Positions 1 to 8,730 are shown, counted from the stretch's first letter. The stretch is DNA of 37,500 nucleotides from Rhizobium sp. Q54 (GCA_945889645.1 CAMDCA010000012.1:1-37500), one strand, 5' to 3'. Program-made: numbers and translations. The notes: a model not told the origin generated them from the sequence alone.

Positions 1-824
1 ACCCGCGGCTGGATGCTATCGGTGGTGACCAGCATCTCCAGCGCCGAAGCGCGGATGCGAGCCATGGCACCGTTCGACAGCACGCCGTGGCTGGCGTACG
101 CCACAACCGATGTGGCCCCCGCCTCTTTCAGGGCGTTGGCCGCATTGGCCAGGGTTCCCGCCGAATCGACAATATCATCGACGATCAGGCAGTTACGCCC
201 GCGAACCTCGCCGATGATGTTGACGACCTCGGAAACGCCTGCGCGTTCGCGCCGCTTATCGATGATCGCAAGGTCGGCGTCAAGGCGCTTGGCCAGGGCC
301 CGGGCGCGGTAAACGCCGCCGATATCGGGCGAAACGAAGATGAAATCCCGGCCGGAATAGCGCTTTTCGATGTCGCGGGCGAAAACCGGGGCGGCGAACA
401 GGTTGTCGGTCGGAATGTCGAAAAAGCCCTGAATCTGGCCGGCATGCAGGTCCAGGGTCAGCACCCGGTCGGCCCCCGCCTCGGTGATCAGGTTGGCCAC
501 CAGCTTGGCCGAAATGGGGGTCCGGGGGCCTGGCTTACGGTCCTGGCGGGCATAGCCGAAATAGGGGACCACCGCCGTGATGCGCCGGGCCGAGGCCCGT
601 TTTAGGGCGTCGCAGGTAATCAGCAGCTCCATCAGATTGTCGTTAGCCGGGAACGACGTCGACTGGACGATGAAGCAGTCCTCGCCGCGCACGTTCTCGT
701 GGATCTCGACCCACACCTCCATGTCCTTGAAGCGGCTGATTTCGGCCCGCGTCACAGGCAGGTTCAGGTGGTCGGAGATCGCCTTGACCAGCGGCGGATT
801 GCTGTTGCCGGCAAGGATCTTCAT
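1..824 (-). CDS. prs: Ribose-phosphate pyrophosphokinase (PRPP synthetase), 3' end cut by window edge
   Basis: Makes PRPP from ribose 5-phosphate and ATP for purine, pyrimidine, NAD, His and Trp synthesis in the cytoplasm. The reverse strand from the ATG at 824-822 reads [16 protein letters not shown] and continues open to base 1, about 274 of the usual ~310 residues. Visible family marks are the ATP-binding segment [18 protein letters not shown], the [18 protein letters not shown] segment with the catalytic His, and the PRPP-binding loop [10 protein letters not shown] near residue 220. The stop codon lies outside the window. It faces the same way as pgeF, midA and lgt, but 137 bp and a possible terminator separate it from pgeF, so it may have its own promoter. 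Identification is firm. Confidence 0.96.
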   Translation of the reverse strand, partial: MKILAGNSNPPLVKAISDHLNLPVTRAEISRFKDMEVWVEIHENVRGEDCFIVQSTSFPANDNLMELLITCDALKRASARRITAVVPYFGYARQDRKPGPRTPISAKLVANLITEAGADRVLTLDLHAGQIQGFFDIPTDNLFAAPVFARDIEKRYSGRDFIFVSPDIGGVYRARALAKRLDADLAIIDKRRERAGVSEVVNIIGEVRGRNCLIVDDIVDSAGTLANAANALKEAGATSVVAYASHGVLSNGAMARIRASALEMLVTTDSIQPR

Positions 825-932
825 AGCCAGCGAACTCCGGGAAAGAACGGCGGGGTGGGATGGGCTGGAAAAGTGGCCGGACCATACTCCGGCCCGCCCG
901 CGCCTGGCAACGCGACGGCTTGTCTGCAAATC

Positions 933-949
933 CCGCCCGTTGGGGGCGG
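933..949 (-). terminator. Possible terminator after pgeF
   Basis: On the reverse strand CCGCCC and GGGCGG can pair around a 5-nt loop just after the pgeF stop and are followed by GATTTG. The T-tract is poor, so this may instead be a Rho-dependent end or only a GC-rich hairpin. Confidence 0.3.
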
Positions 950-961
950 TGGACGCTGGAC

Positions 962-1741
962 CTACTGTCCCTCGCTTGCCAGCACGATGGCCGATATCTG
1001 GCGGCCGCACGCAGCATCCGCGGCCAAGGTCGAGCGGCGGTGGCTGAAGAAGCGATGGGGGTCGGCGAGGGTATCGATTTCCAGGACTTCGATGCGCCGC
1101 AGGCCGGCCCGGATCAGACGGGCGCCGCAGTACTCGGCCAAGTCGAACAGGAAGCGGGTCTCGTCGCGCGGCGAGACGGTAAAGAACGGCGCGCTGGCCT
1201 GGTCGGTGGTGACGAACGTCTCGTGGAACTCAGGGCCCACTTCATACGACGGCTGCGCAATGGTCGGGCCGACGACCGCAACGGTCCGGTCTGGCCGCGC
1301 CCGCAAGCGTTCCATGGTCGCGACGGTGGCTTCGATCACGCCCGCCAGCGCGCCGCGCCACCCGGCATGGGCAACCGCAACGACGCCGGCAGCCAGGTCG
1401 GCCAGCACAATGGGGGCGCAGTCGGCGGTGAGTACACCGATGGCGACGCCCGGAAGATTGGTCACCAGCGCGTCGTGCTCCGGCAGAGTGCCCTCGGTCC
1501 ACGGTCCGGTCACGAGGCCGACCGAGATACCGTGCACTTGCTTTGCCGTGACGAGATTCGTGGCCATGACACCCAGGTTGCCGGCCACCCTGGCCCGATT
1601 CTCCCGCACCGCATCGGCTTGGTCGCCGGTCGAGGCGCCGCAGTTTAGGGAAGAATACGGTCCGAGCGAAACGCCGCCCTGCCGCGTGAAAAAGCCGTGC
1701 CGCATGCCCCTGTAGCCGCGCAGGGACTCGGCCTGGATCAC
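962..1741 (-). CDS. pgeF: PgeF/YfiH/LACC1-family protein (peptidoglycan editing factor, 'polyphenol oxidase')
   Basis: A 259-residue protein of the Cu-oxidase_4 (DUF152) family. E. coli PgeF hydrolyses wrongly made UDP-MurNAc-L-Ser; other members act as purine nucleoside phosphorylase/adenosine deaminase enzymes. The metal ligands are visible: His70 (TAKQVHG), Cys108 (LTADCAP) and His125 (VAHAGWRG). The GTG start at 1741 is chosen because it overlaps the TGA of the upstream methyltransferase (GTGA), giving translational coupling, and because the family N-terminus ([12 protein letters not shown]) follows directly. The frame stays open far upstream, but that part is only the shadow of the methyltransferase. 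The family is sure; the substrate cannot be read from sequence. Confidence 0.92.
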   Translation of the reverse strand: MIQAESLRGYRGMRHGFFTRQGGVSLGPYSSLNCGASTGDQADAVRENRARVAGNLGVMATNLVTAKQVHGISVGLVTGPWTEGTLPEHDALVTNLPGVAIGVLTADCAPIVLADLAAGVVAVAHAGWRGALAGVIEATVATMERLRARPDRTVAVVGPTIAQPSYEVGPEFHETFVTTDQASAPFFTVSPRDETRFLFDLAEYCGARLIRAGLRRIEVLEIDTLADPHRFFSHRRSTLAADAACGRQISAIVLASEGQ

Positions 1742-2841
1742 AGCGAGAACCCGCCTGGCTCGGAGTGTTCGGCGTCGGCGATCGCCACCACCTTGAATAG
1801 GCCACCCATGGCGGACGGCCCGACCAGACGATCGAGTGCCGCGGCGATCTCGTCGCGCTGTTCCGGTGTCGCCACGCGCGACAGCACCGTGGCGCGTTCG
1901 GTGATGCCCAGGCGCTTCAGGAATTCGCCTTGCGTGGTTGGCCCCCAGACGCGGGCGCCGGCCTGGCTCGCGGCCCGTGCCACAACGGCGAAGTCTACGT
2001 GTGCGCACACGTCGGCGGTGCCCGGGTTGTCGAGCACATCGTGAGTCTTGTGGCGCGAGACCGCCTGCAGCGTGTCGCGCGCGCCAAAGGCCGTCGCGCC
2101 GTAGTCGATGACCAGGGCCGCCCCGCCAGCCGCCTGGACCCGCGAAGCGATCGCGGCGGTCAGCGCAATCGCCGCCGGCGCAACTTCGGCCACGCTGCCA
2201 AGCGGTGCCGTGTCGCGCACCTCCGGCGGAATGAGCGCCGCCGCGGGCGACGGGCCGGGGCTCAGGACGAAGCGGAAGCCGCCGCGCGGATTGATGTCCA
2301 CCAGGCGCTCGCACCAGCCGACGGCGACGCGCACGAACTGACGGATCGGCAGGGCGTCGAACAACTCGTTGGCGATCATCAGCAGCGGTCCATCGGGAAC
2401 GTCGGCGAAGCGCCTGTGCCAGGAGATGCCCCAGCCTTTGCCCGCCAGCGCCTCGCGCTGCACGTCGGCCAGGGTCGCGCTGACCTCGATCAGATGGACG
2501 CTGGCGGTTTCGCGTAAGCCCGGCACGGTGGCGGCGGCGCGCAACAAGTCGCGCATCAGCACGCCGCGGCCCGGTCCGATCTCGACGATGCGGGCCCCGG
2601 CGGGACGGCCCATGCGCACCCACAAGTCGGCCAGCCACGCGCCGACCAGCTCGCCGAACATCTGGCTGACTTCCGGTGCCGTGATGAAGTCGCCGGATTG
2701 TCCGAACGGCTGTCGCGCGACGTAGTAACCGAACTTCGGGTGCGTCAGCACTTCGCTCATGTACGTCTCGACGGTCATGGGACCGAACGCGCGGATACGG
2801 CGCGTCAGCGCGTCGGACAGAGTCGCGTCTTCGCCGTCCAT
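1738..2841 (-). CDS. Class I SAM-dependent methyltransferase, MidA/NDUFAF7 family
   Basis: A 367-residue protein. NDUFAF7, the mitochondrial relative, dimethylates an arginine of complex I subunit NDUFS2, so a role in NADH dehydrogenase assembly is inferred. The N-terminus carries the family segment MSEVLTHPKFGYY at 28-40 and GDFITAPEVSQMFGELVG at 50-67. SAM-binding motif I is IVEIGPGRGVLMRDLL from residue 85, and NELFDALPIRQFV is the typical post-motif. The ATG at 2841 is the first start after the lgt stop, 25 bp away; the longer open frame upstream overlaps lgt and is rejected. It sits in the order lgt, midA, pgeF known in Rhodospirillales-type genomes and overlaps pgeF by 4 bp. Confidence 0.92.
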   Translation of the reverse strand: MDGEDATLSDALTRRIRAFGPMTVETYMSEVLTHPKFGYYVARQPFGQSGDFITAPEVSQMFGELVGAWLADLWVRMGRPAGARIVEIGPGRGVLMRDLLRAAATVPGLRETASVHLIEVSATLADVQREALAGKGWGISWHRRFADVPDGPLLMIANELFDALPIRQFVRVAVGWCERLVDINPRGGFRFVLSPGPSPAAALIPPEVRDTAPLGSVAEVAPAAIALTAAIASRVQAAGGAALVIDYGATAFGARDTLQAVSRHKTHDVLDNPGTADVCAHVDFAVVARAASQAGARVWGPTTQGEFLKRLGITERATVLSRVATPEQRDEIAAALDRLVGPSAMGGLFKVVAIADAEHSEPGGFSL

Positions 2842-2866
2842 CGGCGCGTTCGCTAGAGGCGCGTGC

Positions 2867-3667
2867 CTAGGCTGCACGGCGCGCCCGCACGACCAACGCG
2901 ATTCCTGCCAGGACGAGGGGAACGCTGAGCCACTGGCCGAGTGTTGTTCCGGCGGGCAAGAATCCAATCTGTCCGTCCGGCTGGCGGAACAGCTCCACGG
3001 CGATGCGGATCGCTGCATAGGCAACGAGGAACACGCCGCCAACAAGCCCGGGCTGGCGCCGCACCGCTTCCTGCCGGTACAGCCACTGCAGCACGATCAG
3101 CAGGACGATGCCCTCCAGCGCTGCCTCGTACAGCTGGCTCGGGTGACGCGGCTGGGGTCCGGCGCCGGGAAACACCATGGCCCACGGCACGTCGCTGACG
3201 CGGCCCCACAGCTCGGCGTTGATGAAGTTGGCGACGCGGCCGAAGAACAGGCCGACTGGGGCCACTGACGCGATCAGGTCGCCGGCCGGCAGCAACGCCA
3301 GCTTGCGCTTGCGGCAGAATAGTGCGAGCGCGACGATGACGCCGATCAGGCCGCCGTGGAACGACATGCCGCCGCGCCACAGGTACAGCATCTCGATCGG
3401 GTTCTGCAGGTAGAAGCCCGGGTTGTAGAACACGATGTAGCCGAGCCGCCCGCCAAGGATCACGGCGACGATCGCCCACACCAGGAAGTCGTCGGCATCG
3501 ACGCGCTGCATCGGTGGTTTGGCGATCCGGCCGATGTGCCACAGCACCACGCGCCAGCCGATCAAGAGTCCGACGATGTACGCCAAGGCGTACCAGCGGA
3601 TGGCGAACGGCCCGAGTTGGATCGCCACGGGGTCGATCATCGGGAATGTGAGAGCGAGCAATGACAT
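2867..3667 (-). CDS. lgt: Prolipoprotein diacylglyceryl transferase
   Basis: Inner-membrane enzyme that transfers diacylglycerol from phosphatidylglycerol to the lipobox cysteine of prelipoproteins, the first step of lipoprotein maturation. The 266-residue product has about seven membrane segments and the Lgt landmarks WRGGMSFHGGLIG, the signature GRVANFINAELWGR, and the RHPSQLYEAALEG segment. The ATG at 3667 is chosen because AGGTAGG lies just upstream and the N-terminus (MSLLALTFPMIDPVAIQLGP) matches the family. A longer open frame back to 3775 runs through a palindromic repeat and is unlikely to be translated. First gene of the lgt-midA-pgeF operon, divergent from ubiK. Confidence 0.96.
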   Translation of the reverse strand: MSLLALTFPMIDPVAIQLGPFAIRWYALAYIVGLLIGWRVVLWHIGRIAKPPMQRVDADDFLVWAIVAVILGGRLGYIVFYNPGFYLQNPIEMLYLWRGGMSFHGGLIGVIVALALFCRKRKLALLPAGDLIASVAPVGLFFGRVANFINAELWGRVSDVPWAMVFPGAGPQPRHPSQLYEAALEGIVLLIVLQWLYRQEAVRRQPGLVGGVFLVAYAAIRIAVELFRQPDGQIGFLPAGTTLGQWLSVPLVLAGIALVVRARRAA

Positions 3668-3685
3668 TGCGCCTACCTTTGCACA

Positions 3686-3706
3686 CCTCTCCCGGGAGGG
3701 GGAGGG
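3686..3706. repeat. Weak member of the dispersed CCTCCCC/GGGGAGG palindrome family
   Basis: CCTCTCCCGGGAGGGGGAGG lies in the divergent lgt-ubiK gap. It resembles the stem of the better copies at 18690, 25486 and 35552 but lacks their GGGTGGGGG tail. Confidence 0.45.
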
Positions 3707-3784
3707 CGCAGCGCCGCCACAGTGGCGCGCGCATGTGCCCGCGGCTAGGCTGCGGACTCGCTGCCCTTCGCGCACGGAGCCGCT

Positions 3785-4093
3785 ATGCAGTCCGAAAAGA
3801 CACTCCTCGACGACCTCGCCCGCCTTGCCACCGGTGCCTTTGGCGCCCTCGGCGACGTCAAGGAAGAGGTTGAGGCGCGGGTGCGGGCACAGTTGGAGCG
3901 CATCCTGTCCCGCATGAACATTCCTACGCGCGACGAACTCGACGCGGTGAAGGAACTCGCCGCCGCTGCCCGTGCCGAAGCCGACGACTTGCGCAAACGG
4001 CTCGACGCCATCGAGGGCAAAAAGGGCTCGTCCGCCCGCTCCGAGTCAGAATCGAAACCCGCTCCGACTCGCCGCCGGCCCGCCGCGCGCTAA
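3785..4093 (+). CDS. ubiK: UbiK-type accessory factor (BMFP domain)
   Basis: A 102-residue protein of the BMFP/YqiC family. In E. coli, UbiK is an accessory factor for ubiquinone synthesis that binds the UbiJ lipid-carrier. The N-terminal part (LLDDLARLATGAFGALGDVKEEV) is the amphipathic BMFP helix. Residues about 55-85 (ELDAVKELAAAARAEADDLRKRL) form the predicted coiled coil that trimerises, and the tail is basic and Ser/Pro-rich. It precedes ybjN and proC on the same strand, though 142 bp separate it from ybjN, so co-transcription is uncertain. Confidence 0.88.
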   Translation: MQSEKTLLDDLARLATGAFGALGDVKEEVEARVRAQLERILSRMNIPTRDELDAVKELAAAARAEADDLRKRLDAIEGKKGSSARSESESKPAPTRRRPAAR

Positions 4094-4235
4094 ATCTTGG
4101 GGACAACTGCGATCTCGGCGCAGGCAGTGCTTGCGCCGCTCCGCTTCTTTTGGCACGGTACATTCAGTTGTAGTCGCGGCCGCCTGGGACACAACCTATT
4201 GCGGGCCCTAGTGCGGCCCTCGTACGGAGGGCACC

Positions 4236-4676
4236 ATGGCTTGGCTTGCCGAATCCTCGTCGAGCGCCCCGCACAATCCGGTTGATGCCCTGGAGCAGCT
4301 CGTTTCGGCCAACGAGTGGCCGTTCGAGCGCATCGGCGAGGACGAGATCGCCTTTGGGGTGGGCGGCTCGCACGTCCAGTACCAGCTGTGGTTCGGCTGG
4401 CATGAGGACGCTGGTGCCCTGGAGTTTCGCTGTGCCTTTGACCTCGGCGTGCCGGATCGCCGCTACGCCGAGATCTGCGAAGTCATGGCGCGGGTCAACG
4501 AGCAACTGTGGATCGGCCACTTCGAGGCCACGCCGACGGAGTCCCAGATAACGTTCCGCCACACCATGTTGCTGGGGTCCGGTTCCCCGGCCGCGCATCC
4601 CAAGCTCGAAACGCTGGTCGAGGTCGCTTTGGCGGCCTGCGAGCGCTGCTACCCGGCGTTCATGCTGCTCTTGTGA
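4236..4676 (+). CDS. YbjN-domain protein, truncated by an in-frame TGA where the family has Trp
   Basis: A 146-residue YbjN-type protein (type III secretion chaperone-like fold), starting at ATG 4236 after a good CGGAGGG site. Recognisable parts are NPVDALEQLVSANEWPFER, the W-rich LWFGWHED region and ERCYPAF near the end. After FMLLL there is TGA (4674-4676). The same frame then continues GGKKPEDAVAAAMLETVGEA to a second TGA at 4737-4739, which is the usual C-terminus of alphaproteobacterial YbjN proteins (from memory: WGGKSxEEA...). The second TGA overlaps the proC GTG, which marks it as the ancestral stop (full length 167 residues). The change is therefore TGG to TGA, removing about 21 residues. 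Whether the short protein still works is unknown; a sequencing error is possible. Confidence 0.85.
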   Translation: MAWLAESSSSAPHNPVDALEQLVSANEWPFERIGEDEIAFGVGGSHVQYQLWFGWHEDAGALEFRCAFDLGVPDRRYAEICEVMARVNEQLWIGHFEATPTESQITFRHTMLLGSGSPAAHPKLETLVEVALAACERCYPAFMLLL

Positions 4677-4735
4677 GGCGGCAAGAAGCCGGAAGATGCT
4701 GTCGCCGCCGCCATGCTCGAGACCGTCGGCGAGGC

Positions 4736-5554
4736 GTGACACCCGCTAAGCGCCGCGTCCTGCTGGTCGGGTGCGGCAAGATGGGCCAGGCCCTCGGGCG
4801 CGGCTGGCTTGCGCGTGGCCAAAAGGCCGCCGGACTTGTCGCCATCGAACCCAATGATGTGACCGCGCGCGCCGCACGCGACGCCGGCATTCCGACCGTG
4901 CGCGGCCTGGAAGAAGTGGACGCCGCGTTCCAGCCCGACTGGGTGGTGCTGGCGGTAAAACCGCAAGCCGCGGCGGGTTCGCTCACCAGCTTCGCCCGTT
5001 TCGCCCAGCCGGCGACGTTCGTCTCGATCATCGCTGGCACGCGTATCTCCGCGTTGCGCACCTATCTCGGTCCAAAGGCGGCCATCATCCGCGCCATGCC
5101 GAACACCGCCGCGGCGGTCGGCCGCGGCATGACCGTTGCGGTCGCCGGCCCCGGCGTCAGCACCGGCGCGAAATCGGAATGCACCGTGTTGCTTGAGGCC
5201 GTCGGTGACGTTGCCTGGATTGACGACGAAGCCTTGATGGATGCCGTCACGGCGGTCTCCGGCTCGGGCCCGGCCTACGTCTTTCTGCTGATCGAATGCA
5301 TGGCGGAGGCCGGCGTGCGCGCCGGCCTGGCGCCGGGGTTGGCGCAACGCATCGCCCGCCAGACCATCGTCGGCGCCGGCGAACTCGCGCGCGTCTCGCC
5401 GGAAACGGCGACTCAGTTGCGCCAGAACGTCACCAGCCCGGGCGGCACCACCGAGGCTGCCCTGAAGGTCCTGATGGGTTCGGACGGCCTTCAGCGCCTG
5501 ATGACCGAAGCCATCGCCGCCGCCACCGCCCGCTCGCGCGACCTCGCGGGCTAA
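4736..5554 (+). CDS. proC: Pyrroline-5-carboxylate reductase
   Basis: Last step of proline synthesis: NAD(P)H-dependent reduction of pyrroline-5-carboxylate to L-proline in the cytoplasm. The 272-residue product begins MTPAKRRVLLVGCGKMGQ with the Rossmann glycine motif GCGKMG. It continues with VLAVKPQ and RAMPNTAAAVGRGMT, and carries the dimerisation-domain signature (LRQNVTSPGGTTEAAL) near residues 225-240. The GTG start at 4736 overlaps the ancestral ybjN stop (GTGA), so translation was coupled to ybjN; the new premature ybjN stop 60 bp upstream may weaken that coupling. An in-frame ATG is not available near the true N-terminus. Confidence 0.96.
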   Translation: MTPAKRRVLLVGCGKMGQALGRGWLARGQKAAGLVAIEPNDVTARAARDAGIPTVRGLEEVDAAFQPDWVVLAVKPQAAAGSLTSFARFAQPATFVSIIAGTRISALRTYLGPKAAIIRAMPNTAAAVGRGMTVAVAGPGVSTGAKSECTVLLEAVGDVAWIDDEALMDAVTAVSGSGPAYVFLLIECMAEAGVRAGLAPGLAQRIARQTIVGAGELARVSPETATQLRQNVTSPGGTTEAALKVLMGSDGLQRLMTEAIAAATARSRDLAG

Positions 5555-5566
5555 GTGCTTGGAGTT

Positions 5567-5589
5567 CCTCCCCTTCCGGGGGGAGGCCG
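5567..5589. repeat. Weak member of the dispersed GC-rich palindrome family
   Basis: CCTCCCCTTCCGGGGGGAGG directly after proC forms a stem of about 8 bp and is followed by CGAGGCGGGCGTG, a degenerate form of the GGGTGGGGGTG tail seen in the clear copies. It may also act as a terminator-like hairpin between proC and the TetR gene. Confidence 0.5.
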
Positions 5590-5632
5590 AGGCGGGCGTG
5601 CCGCGGCGCGGTACCTGCGCTACGCTTGGCAC

Positions 5633-6271
5633 ATGCCAACCGCTCGCAAGCGCTCCCGACGCCAGTCAGCCCTACCGCGCGACGACCGCACCCGCGCCGT
5701 CGCCGCTGCTCTGCGCATCGCCGCCGATGAGGGGTGGAATGCCGCCACGCTTGATCGCATCGCTGCCGAAGCGGAACTGAGTCTTGAAGCGCTGCAGGCG
5801 ATGTTTCCGTCGCGCGCCGCTCTGCTGGTCGCGTTCGTCGGCGATATCGACCGCGACATGCTGGCGCGTGCCGCTGGCGTCGATGGCGGCGACTCGCCGC
5901 GCGATCGTCTGTTCGGTGTGCTGATGGCGCGCCTCGACGCGCTGCGGCCGTACCGCAACGCCGTGACGTCGATCGCCCGCGCCGCGCCTCTTGAGCCGGC
6001 GACGGCGTGCGCGCTGGTTGTGGCGACGCGCCGCTCGCTGGCATGGATGCTGGCGGCGGCCGGAATCTCGCACACCGGAATTGATGGCGCGCTGCGCATG
6101 AAGGGCCTCGGCGTCATCTTCGCGTCCACCCTGTGGGCATGGTCGCGCGACGACAGCGCAGACTTGTCCGCCACCATGGCGCACCTCGATCGCCAGCTGC
6201 TCCGGGTCGAGAAGTTTCTCGGCATTCTGCAAGGCATCGCCACGCCGCGCGCGCGGAGCGCGCGCGCCTGA
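5633..6271 (+). CDS. TetR-family regulator with COQ9-like C-terminal half
   Basis: A 212-residue protein. After a basic N-terminus (MPTARKRSRRQ) comes a TetR helix-turn-helix: TRAVAAALRIAADEGWNAATLDRIAAEAELSLEALQ... with the recognition region at about residues 38-55. The C-terminal half is helical (RRSLAWMLAAAGI, TLWAWSRDDSADLSATMAHLDRQL) and recalls the COQ9/RpsU-divergent lipid-binding family. That would fit the nearby ubiK, but this is inference. The ATG at 5633 is preferred over the in-frame ATG at 5555, whose extension runs through the palindromic repeat. The stop is one base before the DUF1295 start, so the two are probably co-transcribed. Confidence 0.8.
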   Translation: MPTARKRSRRQSALPRDDRTRAVAAALRIAADEGWNAATLDRIAAEAELSLEALQAMFPSRAALLVAFVGDIDRDMLARAAGVDGGDSPRDRLFGVLMARLDALRPYRNAVTSIARAAPLEPATACALVVATRRSLAWMLAAAGISHTGIDGALRMKGLGVIFASTLWAWSRDDSADLSATMAHLDRQLLRVEKFLGILQGIATPRARSARA

Positions 6272-6272
6272 A

Positions 6273-7073
6273 ATGTCCGTTCTGACGGCTGTTGCCGGCA
6301 CTGCGGTCATCGCGGTGGCGCTCTCGCTCGCCATGGTGCGCGCCTGGACGATGTGGCGGCGCACGCGCAACGGCGGCTGGATCGACGTCACCTGGACGCA
6401 CGCGGTTGGAATCTGTGGCGGCCTAGCGGCGATTGCGCCGCTACCGGGTACGCCGTCGTCCCTGCGCGATGGCGTCGTGGCGGCGGCGGCCCTGTCGTGG
6501 GCGCTGCGCCTTGGCGGCCATCTGGACGGGCGCACCCGCGCACGTCCTAACGATCCGCGCTATGCCGCGCTCGTCGCCGGGTGGGGCGCGCAAGCCGAGG
6601 CGCGCATGTTCCGCTTCTGCCAGCTGCAGGCGCTGTTCGCGTTGCCGCTGGTCGCGTCGATTGCCCTGGCGGCGCACAACCGCGCAGGCCCAATCGGCTT
6701 GCAAGACATCGTCGCGCTTGCGGTGCTGGCCGTGGGCATCGCCGGCGCGTCCGCCGCCGATCGGCAGCTGGAGCGCTACGTCGTCGGCCGCCGTGGCGGC
6801 ATTTGCGACACCGGGCTGTGGCGCCATTCGCGCCACCCCAACTACTTCTTCGAATGGCTGGGCTGGTGTGCCTGGCCGATCTTCGCCATCGAGGTCACCG
6901 GCGCCGCGCCGCTCGGTTGGCTGGCGTTGACGGCGCCGGCGGTCATGTACGTGCTGCTGGTCTACGTCTCCGGCATTCCACCGCTGGAGGCGCACATGCT
7001 GCGCACGCGGGGCGAAGCGTGGCGCGCCTACGCGGCACGCACACGGGCCTTCTGGCCGCTGCCGATCAGGTGA
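6273..7073 (+). CDS. DUF1295 membrane protein (steroid 5-alpha-reductase-like)
   Basis: A 266-residue integral membrane protein with about six hydrophobic segments. The DUF1295 marks are the early NGGWIDVTW stretch, RLGGHLDGRTRARPNDPRY, the diagnostic HSRHPNYFFEWLGW near residue 190, and the C-terminal GEAWRAYAARTRAFWPLP. The family resembles steroid 5-alpha-reductases and isoprenylcysteine methyltransferases, so it probably acts on a lipid; the substrate is unknown. It follows the TetR/COQ9-like gene with one base between them and overlaps the convergent DUF2177 gene by 8 bp. Confidence 0.88.
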   Translation: MSVLTAVAGTAVIAVALSLAMVRAWTMWRRTRNGGWIDVTWTHAVGICGGLAAIAPLPGTPSSLRDGVVAAAALSWALRLGGHLDGRTRARPNDPRYAALVAGWGAQAEARMFRFCQLQALFALPLVASIALAAHNRAGPIGLQDIVALAVLAVGIAGASAADRQLERYVVGRRGGICDTGLWRHSRHPNYFFEWLGWCAWPIFAIEVTGAAPLGWLALTAPAVMYVLLVYVSGIPPLEAHMLRTRGEAWRAYAARTRAFWPLPIR

Positions 7074-7470
7074 CGGCGCGCGTCACGGCGGCGCTCACCG
7101 CCGCCGCGATTGCCGAGGCCACTGCACCCCACGCCATGTCGGCCAGCGTCAACGTCAGCGTCCAGTTGCGCAGCGTCGCGTAGTTGGTGAGGTCGTAGGT
7201 CGCATAGGCGATCACGCCGAACAGCGCGCCCATCGTCGCCGCGTGGGCGACGGAGTCGCGCGCCAACGCGCCGTTGATCGCGAACACCACCAGACCCGCG
7301 GCGTAGACCAGATAGAAGAGTACGGCCGGTAGCCAATTCACGGCGGGCAGCACGATGTCGCCCAGGGTAGGCCGGTAGAGGCGAGGCCCCATCGAGGTCA
7401 GCCACACCGCGTCGAGCGCCCCAAAAGCGACGAGTGCAACGGCATACGAGATGACGGTCGGCACGGCCAC
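7066..7470 (-). CDS. DUF2177 small membrane protein
   Basis: A 134-residue protein with four predicted membrane helices and the DUF2177 features FGALDAVWLTSMGPRLYRP, a conserved central AINGALARDS and YATYDLTNYATLRNW. No biochemical role is established. The start is GTG at 7470; a second in-frame GTG lies two codons later. DUF1295 and DUF2177 proteins are often found close together, which suggests a shared lipid- or envelope-related task, but here they are convergent. Its last codons overlap the end of the DUF1295 gene. Confidence 0.85.
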   Translation of the reverse strand: MAVPTVISYAVALVAFGALDAVWLTSMGPRLYRPTLGDIVLPAVNWLPAVLFYLVYAAGLVVFAINGALARDSVAHAATMGALFGVIAYATYDLTNYATLRNWTLTLTLADMAWGAVASAIAAAVSAAVTRAVT

Positions 7471-7606
7471 ACCCTAGCACGCGGGCGAATTCCCCGTCCT
7501 CCGCTGGTCAAATCGCGGTGATGGCGCGGCGATGGGCCTGGGCTCGCTTGCTCCGTTGGGGGCCACAGCCTAGCCTCCGGCCAGGACCACGAGGGAGGTT
7601 CCACCA

Positions 7607-8704
7607 ATGTTTGGACGTCGCTCATTTCTTGCCGGCGTTGCCGGATCGATCGCGCTTGCGGGCGTAGCACGCGCGCAGCAGGCACCCGCACCGGCCGCCG
7701 GTGCCGCGCCTGCAGCACCCGCCGCTCCGGCAGTTGCGCCGGTACCCGGGCCTGTGCGTCGCGTCGCCATCGCCAGCGGCACCGTCGCTGCCGAGAACAT
7801 GCTTGAGGGCAACGGCGGCGATGCTGGCTGGCTCGCATTCTTTAATGAATTGAAGGCGCAGGGTTTCGTCACCGGCACCAACATCGCGTTCGAGCGCTAT
7901 TCCGGCGCCCGCTTCAACGGTGTGCGCCGCCTGCAGGGCAACAGCTGGAACGCTCTCGGCACTGCCGTCGGCACCGCCAAGCCCGACCTCATCGTCACGA
8001 CGTCGAGCTACATCGCGCGCGGCGCCAATGCCGCCAACGCCGATCTGCCGATCGTCTTCATCCTTGGTGACGCCCAGGCCTCCGGCCTGGTGCAGAACCT
8101 CGCCGCACCGGGCGGCACCATGACCGGCGTCACCGCCGGCGCGGGCGCCACCCGCGAGGCGATGCGCGTCGCCCTGCTCAAGGAAGCCGTGCCGGCCACC
8201 AGCAAGATCGCCTACCTGATCAAGAGCCAGGCCGAGTCACCCACCGCGTGGGGCGCGGCCATGCTCGCCGCCGCGACCGGCACGACGCCGGCGTTCTTCG
8301 ATGACGTGAAGGACGACGTCGGTCTCGACGCCACCGCCTACCTGCGCGCCCTGATGGACGCCAAGGCCGGCGGCGCCAACGGCCTCGTCGTCGCCGAAGG
8401 CATCGACCTGTCGGAGTTCTCGGCGCTGCTCGGCAACTACTCGTTGGCGATGAAGATGCCCGGCATCGCGCCGTACCGCGACTACGTCGTCGGCGGCGGC
8501 CTGATGAGCTTCGGTCCCAACTACAACGACATGTTCAAGACGGCCGCCACCGTGGCGGCGCGCGTCATGAAGGGCGAAAAGCCGGCCACCATCGCCGTCG
8601 CCCAGCCGGCGCCGGAACTGGTGATCAGCCAGCGCAACGCCCGGAACCTTGGCGTCACCATCCCGCCGAGCGTGGTGATGAAGGCCAAAGAAGTCCTGAT
8701 GTAA
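7607..8704 (+). CDS. ABC transporter substrate-binding protein (PF04392 type), orphan
   Basis: A 365-residue exported protein. The N-terminus MFGRRSFLAGVAGSIALAGVARAQ is a signal peptide with a twin-arginine RRSFLAG motif, followed by an Ala/Pro-rich linker (about residues 24-50). The body begins RRVAIASGT and matches the ABC_sub_bind family: GWLAFFNELKAQGFVTGTNI, DLIVTTSS, LPIVFILGDAQASGLVQNLA, and near the end RNARNLGVTIPPSVVMKAKEVL. GAGGGAGG lies 9-16 bases before the ATG. No permease or ATPase is next to it, so its transporter partner, if any, is elsewhere and the ligand is unknown. A strong terminator follows. Confidence 0.9.
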   Translation: MFGRRSFLAGVAGSIALAGVARAQQAPAPAAGAAPAAPAAPAVAPVPGPVRRVAIASGTVAAENMLEGNGGDAGWLAFFNELKAQGFVTGTNIAFERYSGARFNGVRRLQGNSWNALGTAVGTAKPDLIVTTSSYIARGANAANADLPIVFILGDAQASGLVQNLAAPGGTMTGVTAGAGATREAMRVALLKEAVPATSKIAYLIKSQAESPTAWGAAMLAAATGTTPAFFDDVKDDVGLDATAYLRALMDAKAGGANGLVVAEGIDLSEFSALLGNYSLAMKMPGIAPYRDYVVGGGLMSFGPNYNDMFKTAATVAARVMKGEKPATIAVAQPAPELVISQRNARNLGVTIPPSVVMKAKEVLM

Positions 8705-8730
8705 CGCCCGGCGACGCTCGCAACGAAAAA

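Noticed and set aside
1742-2638. Upstream continuation of the pgeF frame on the minus strand
   Set aside because: Arg/Gly-rich shadow of the methyltransferase in another frame; the GTG at 1741 coupled to the methyltransferase stop gives the right N-terminus.
4674-4676. TGA in ybjN as a selenocysteine codon
   Set aside because: The family has Trp here, not Cys, and no hairpin of the SECIS type was noticed after it; a point change is simpler.
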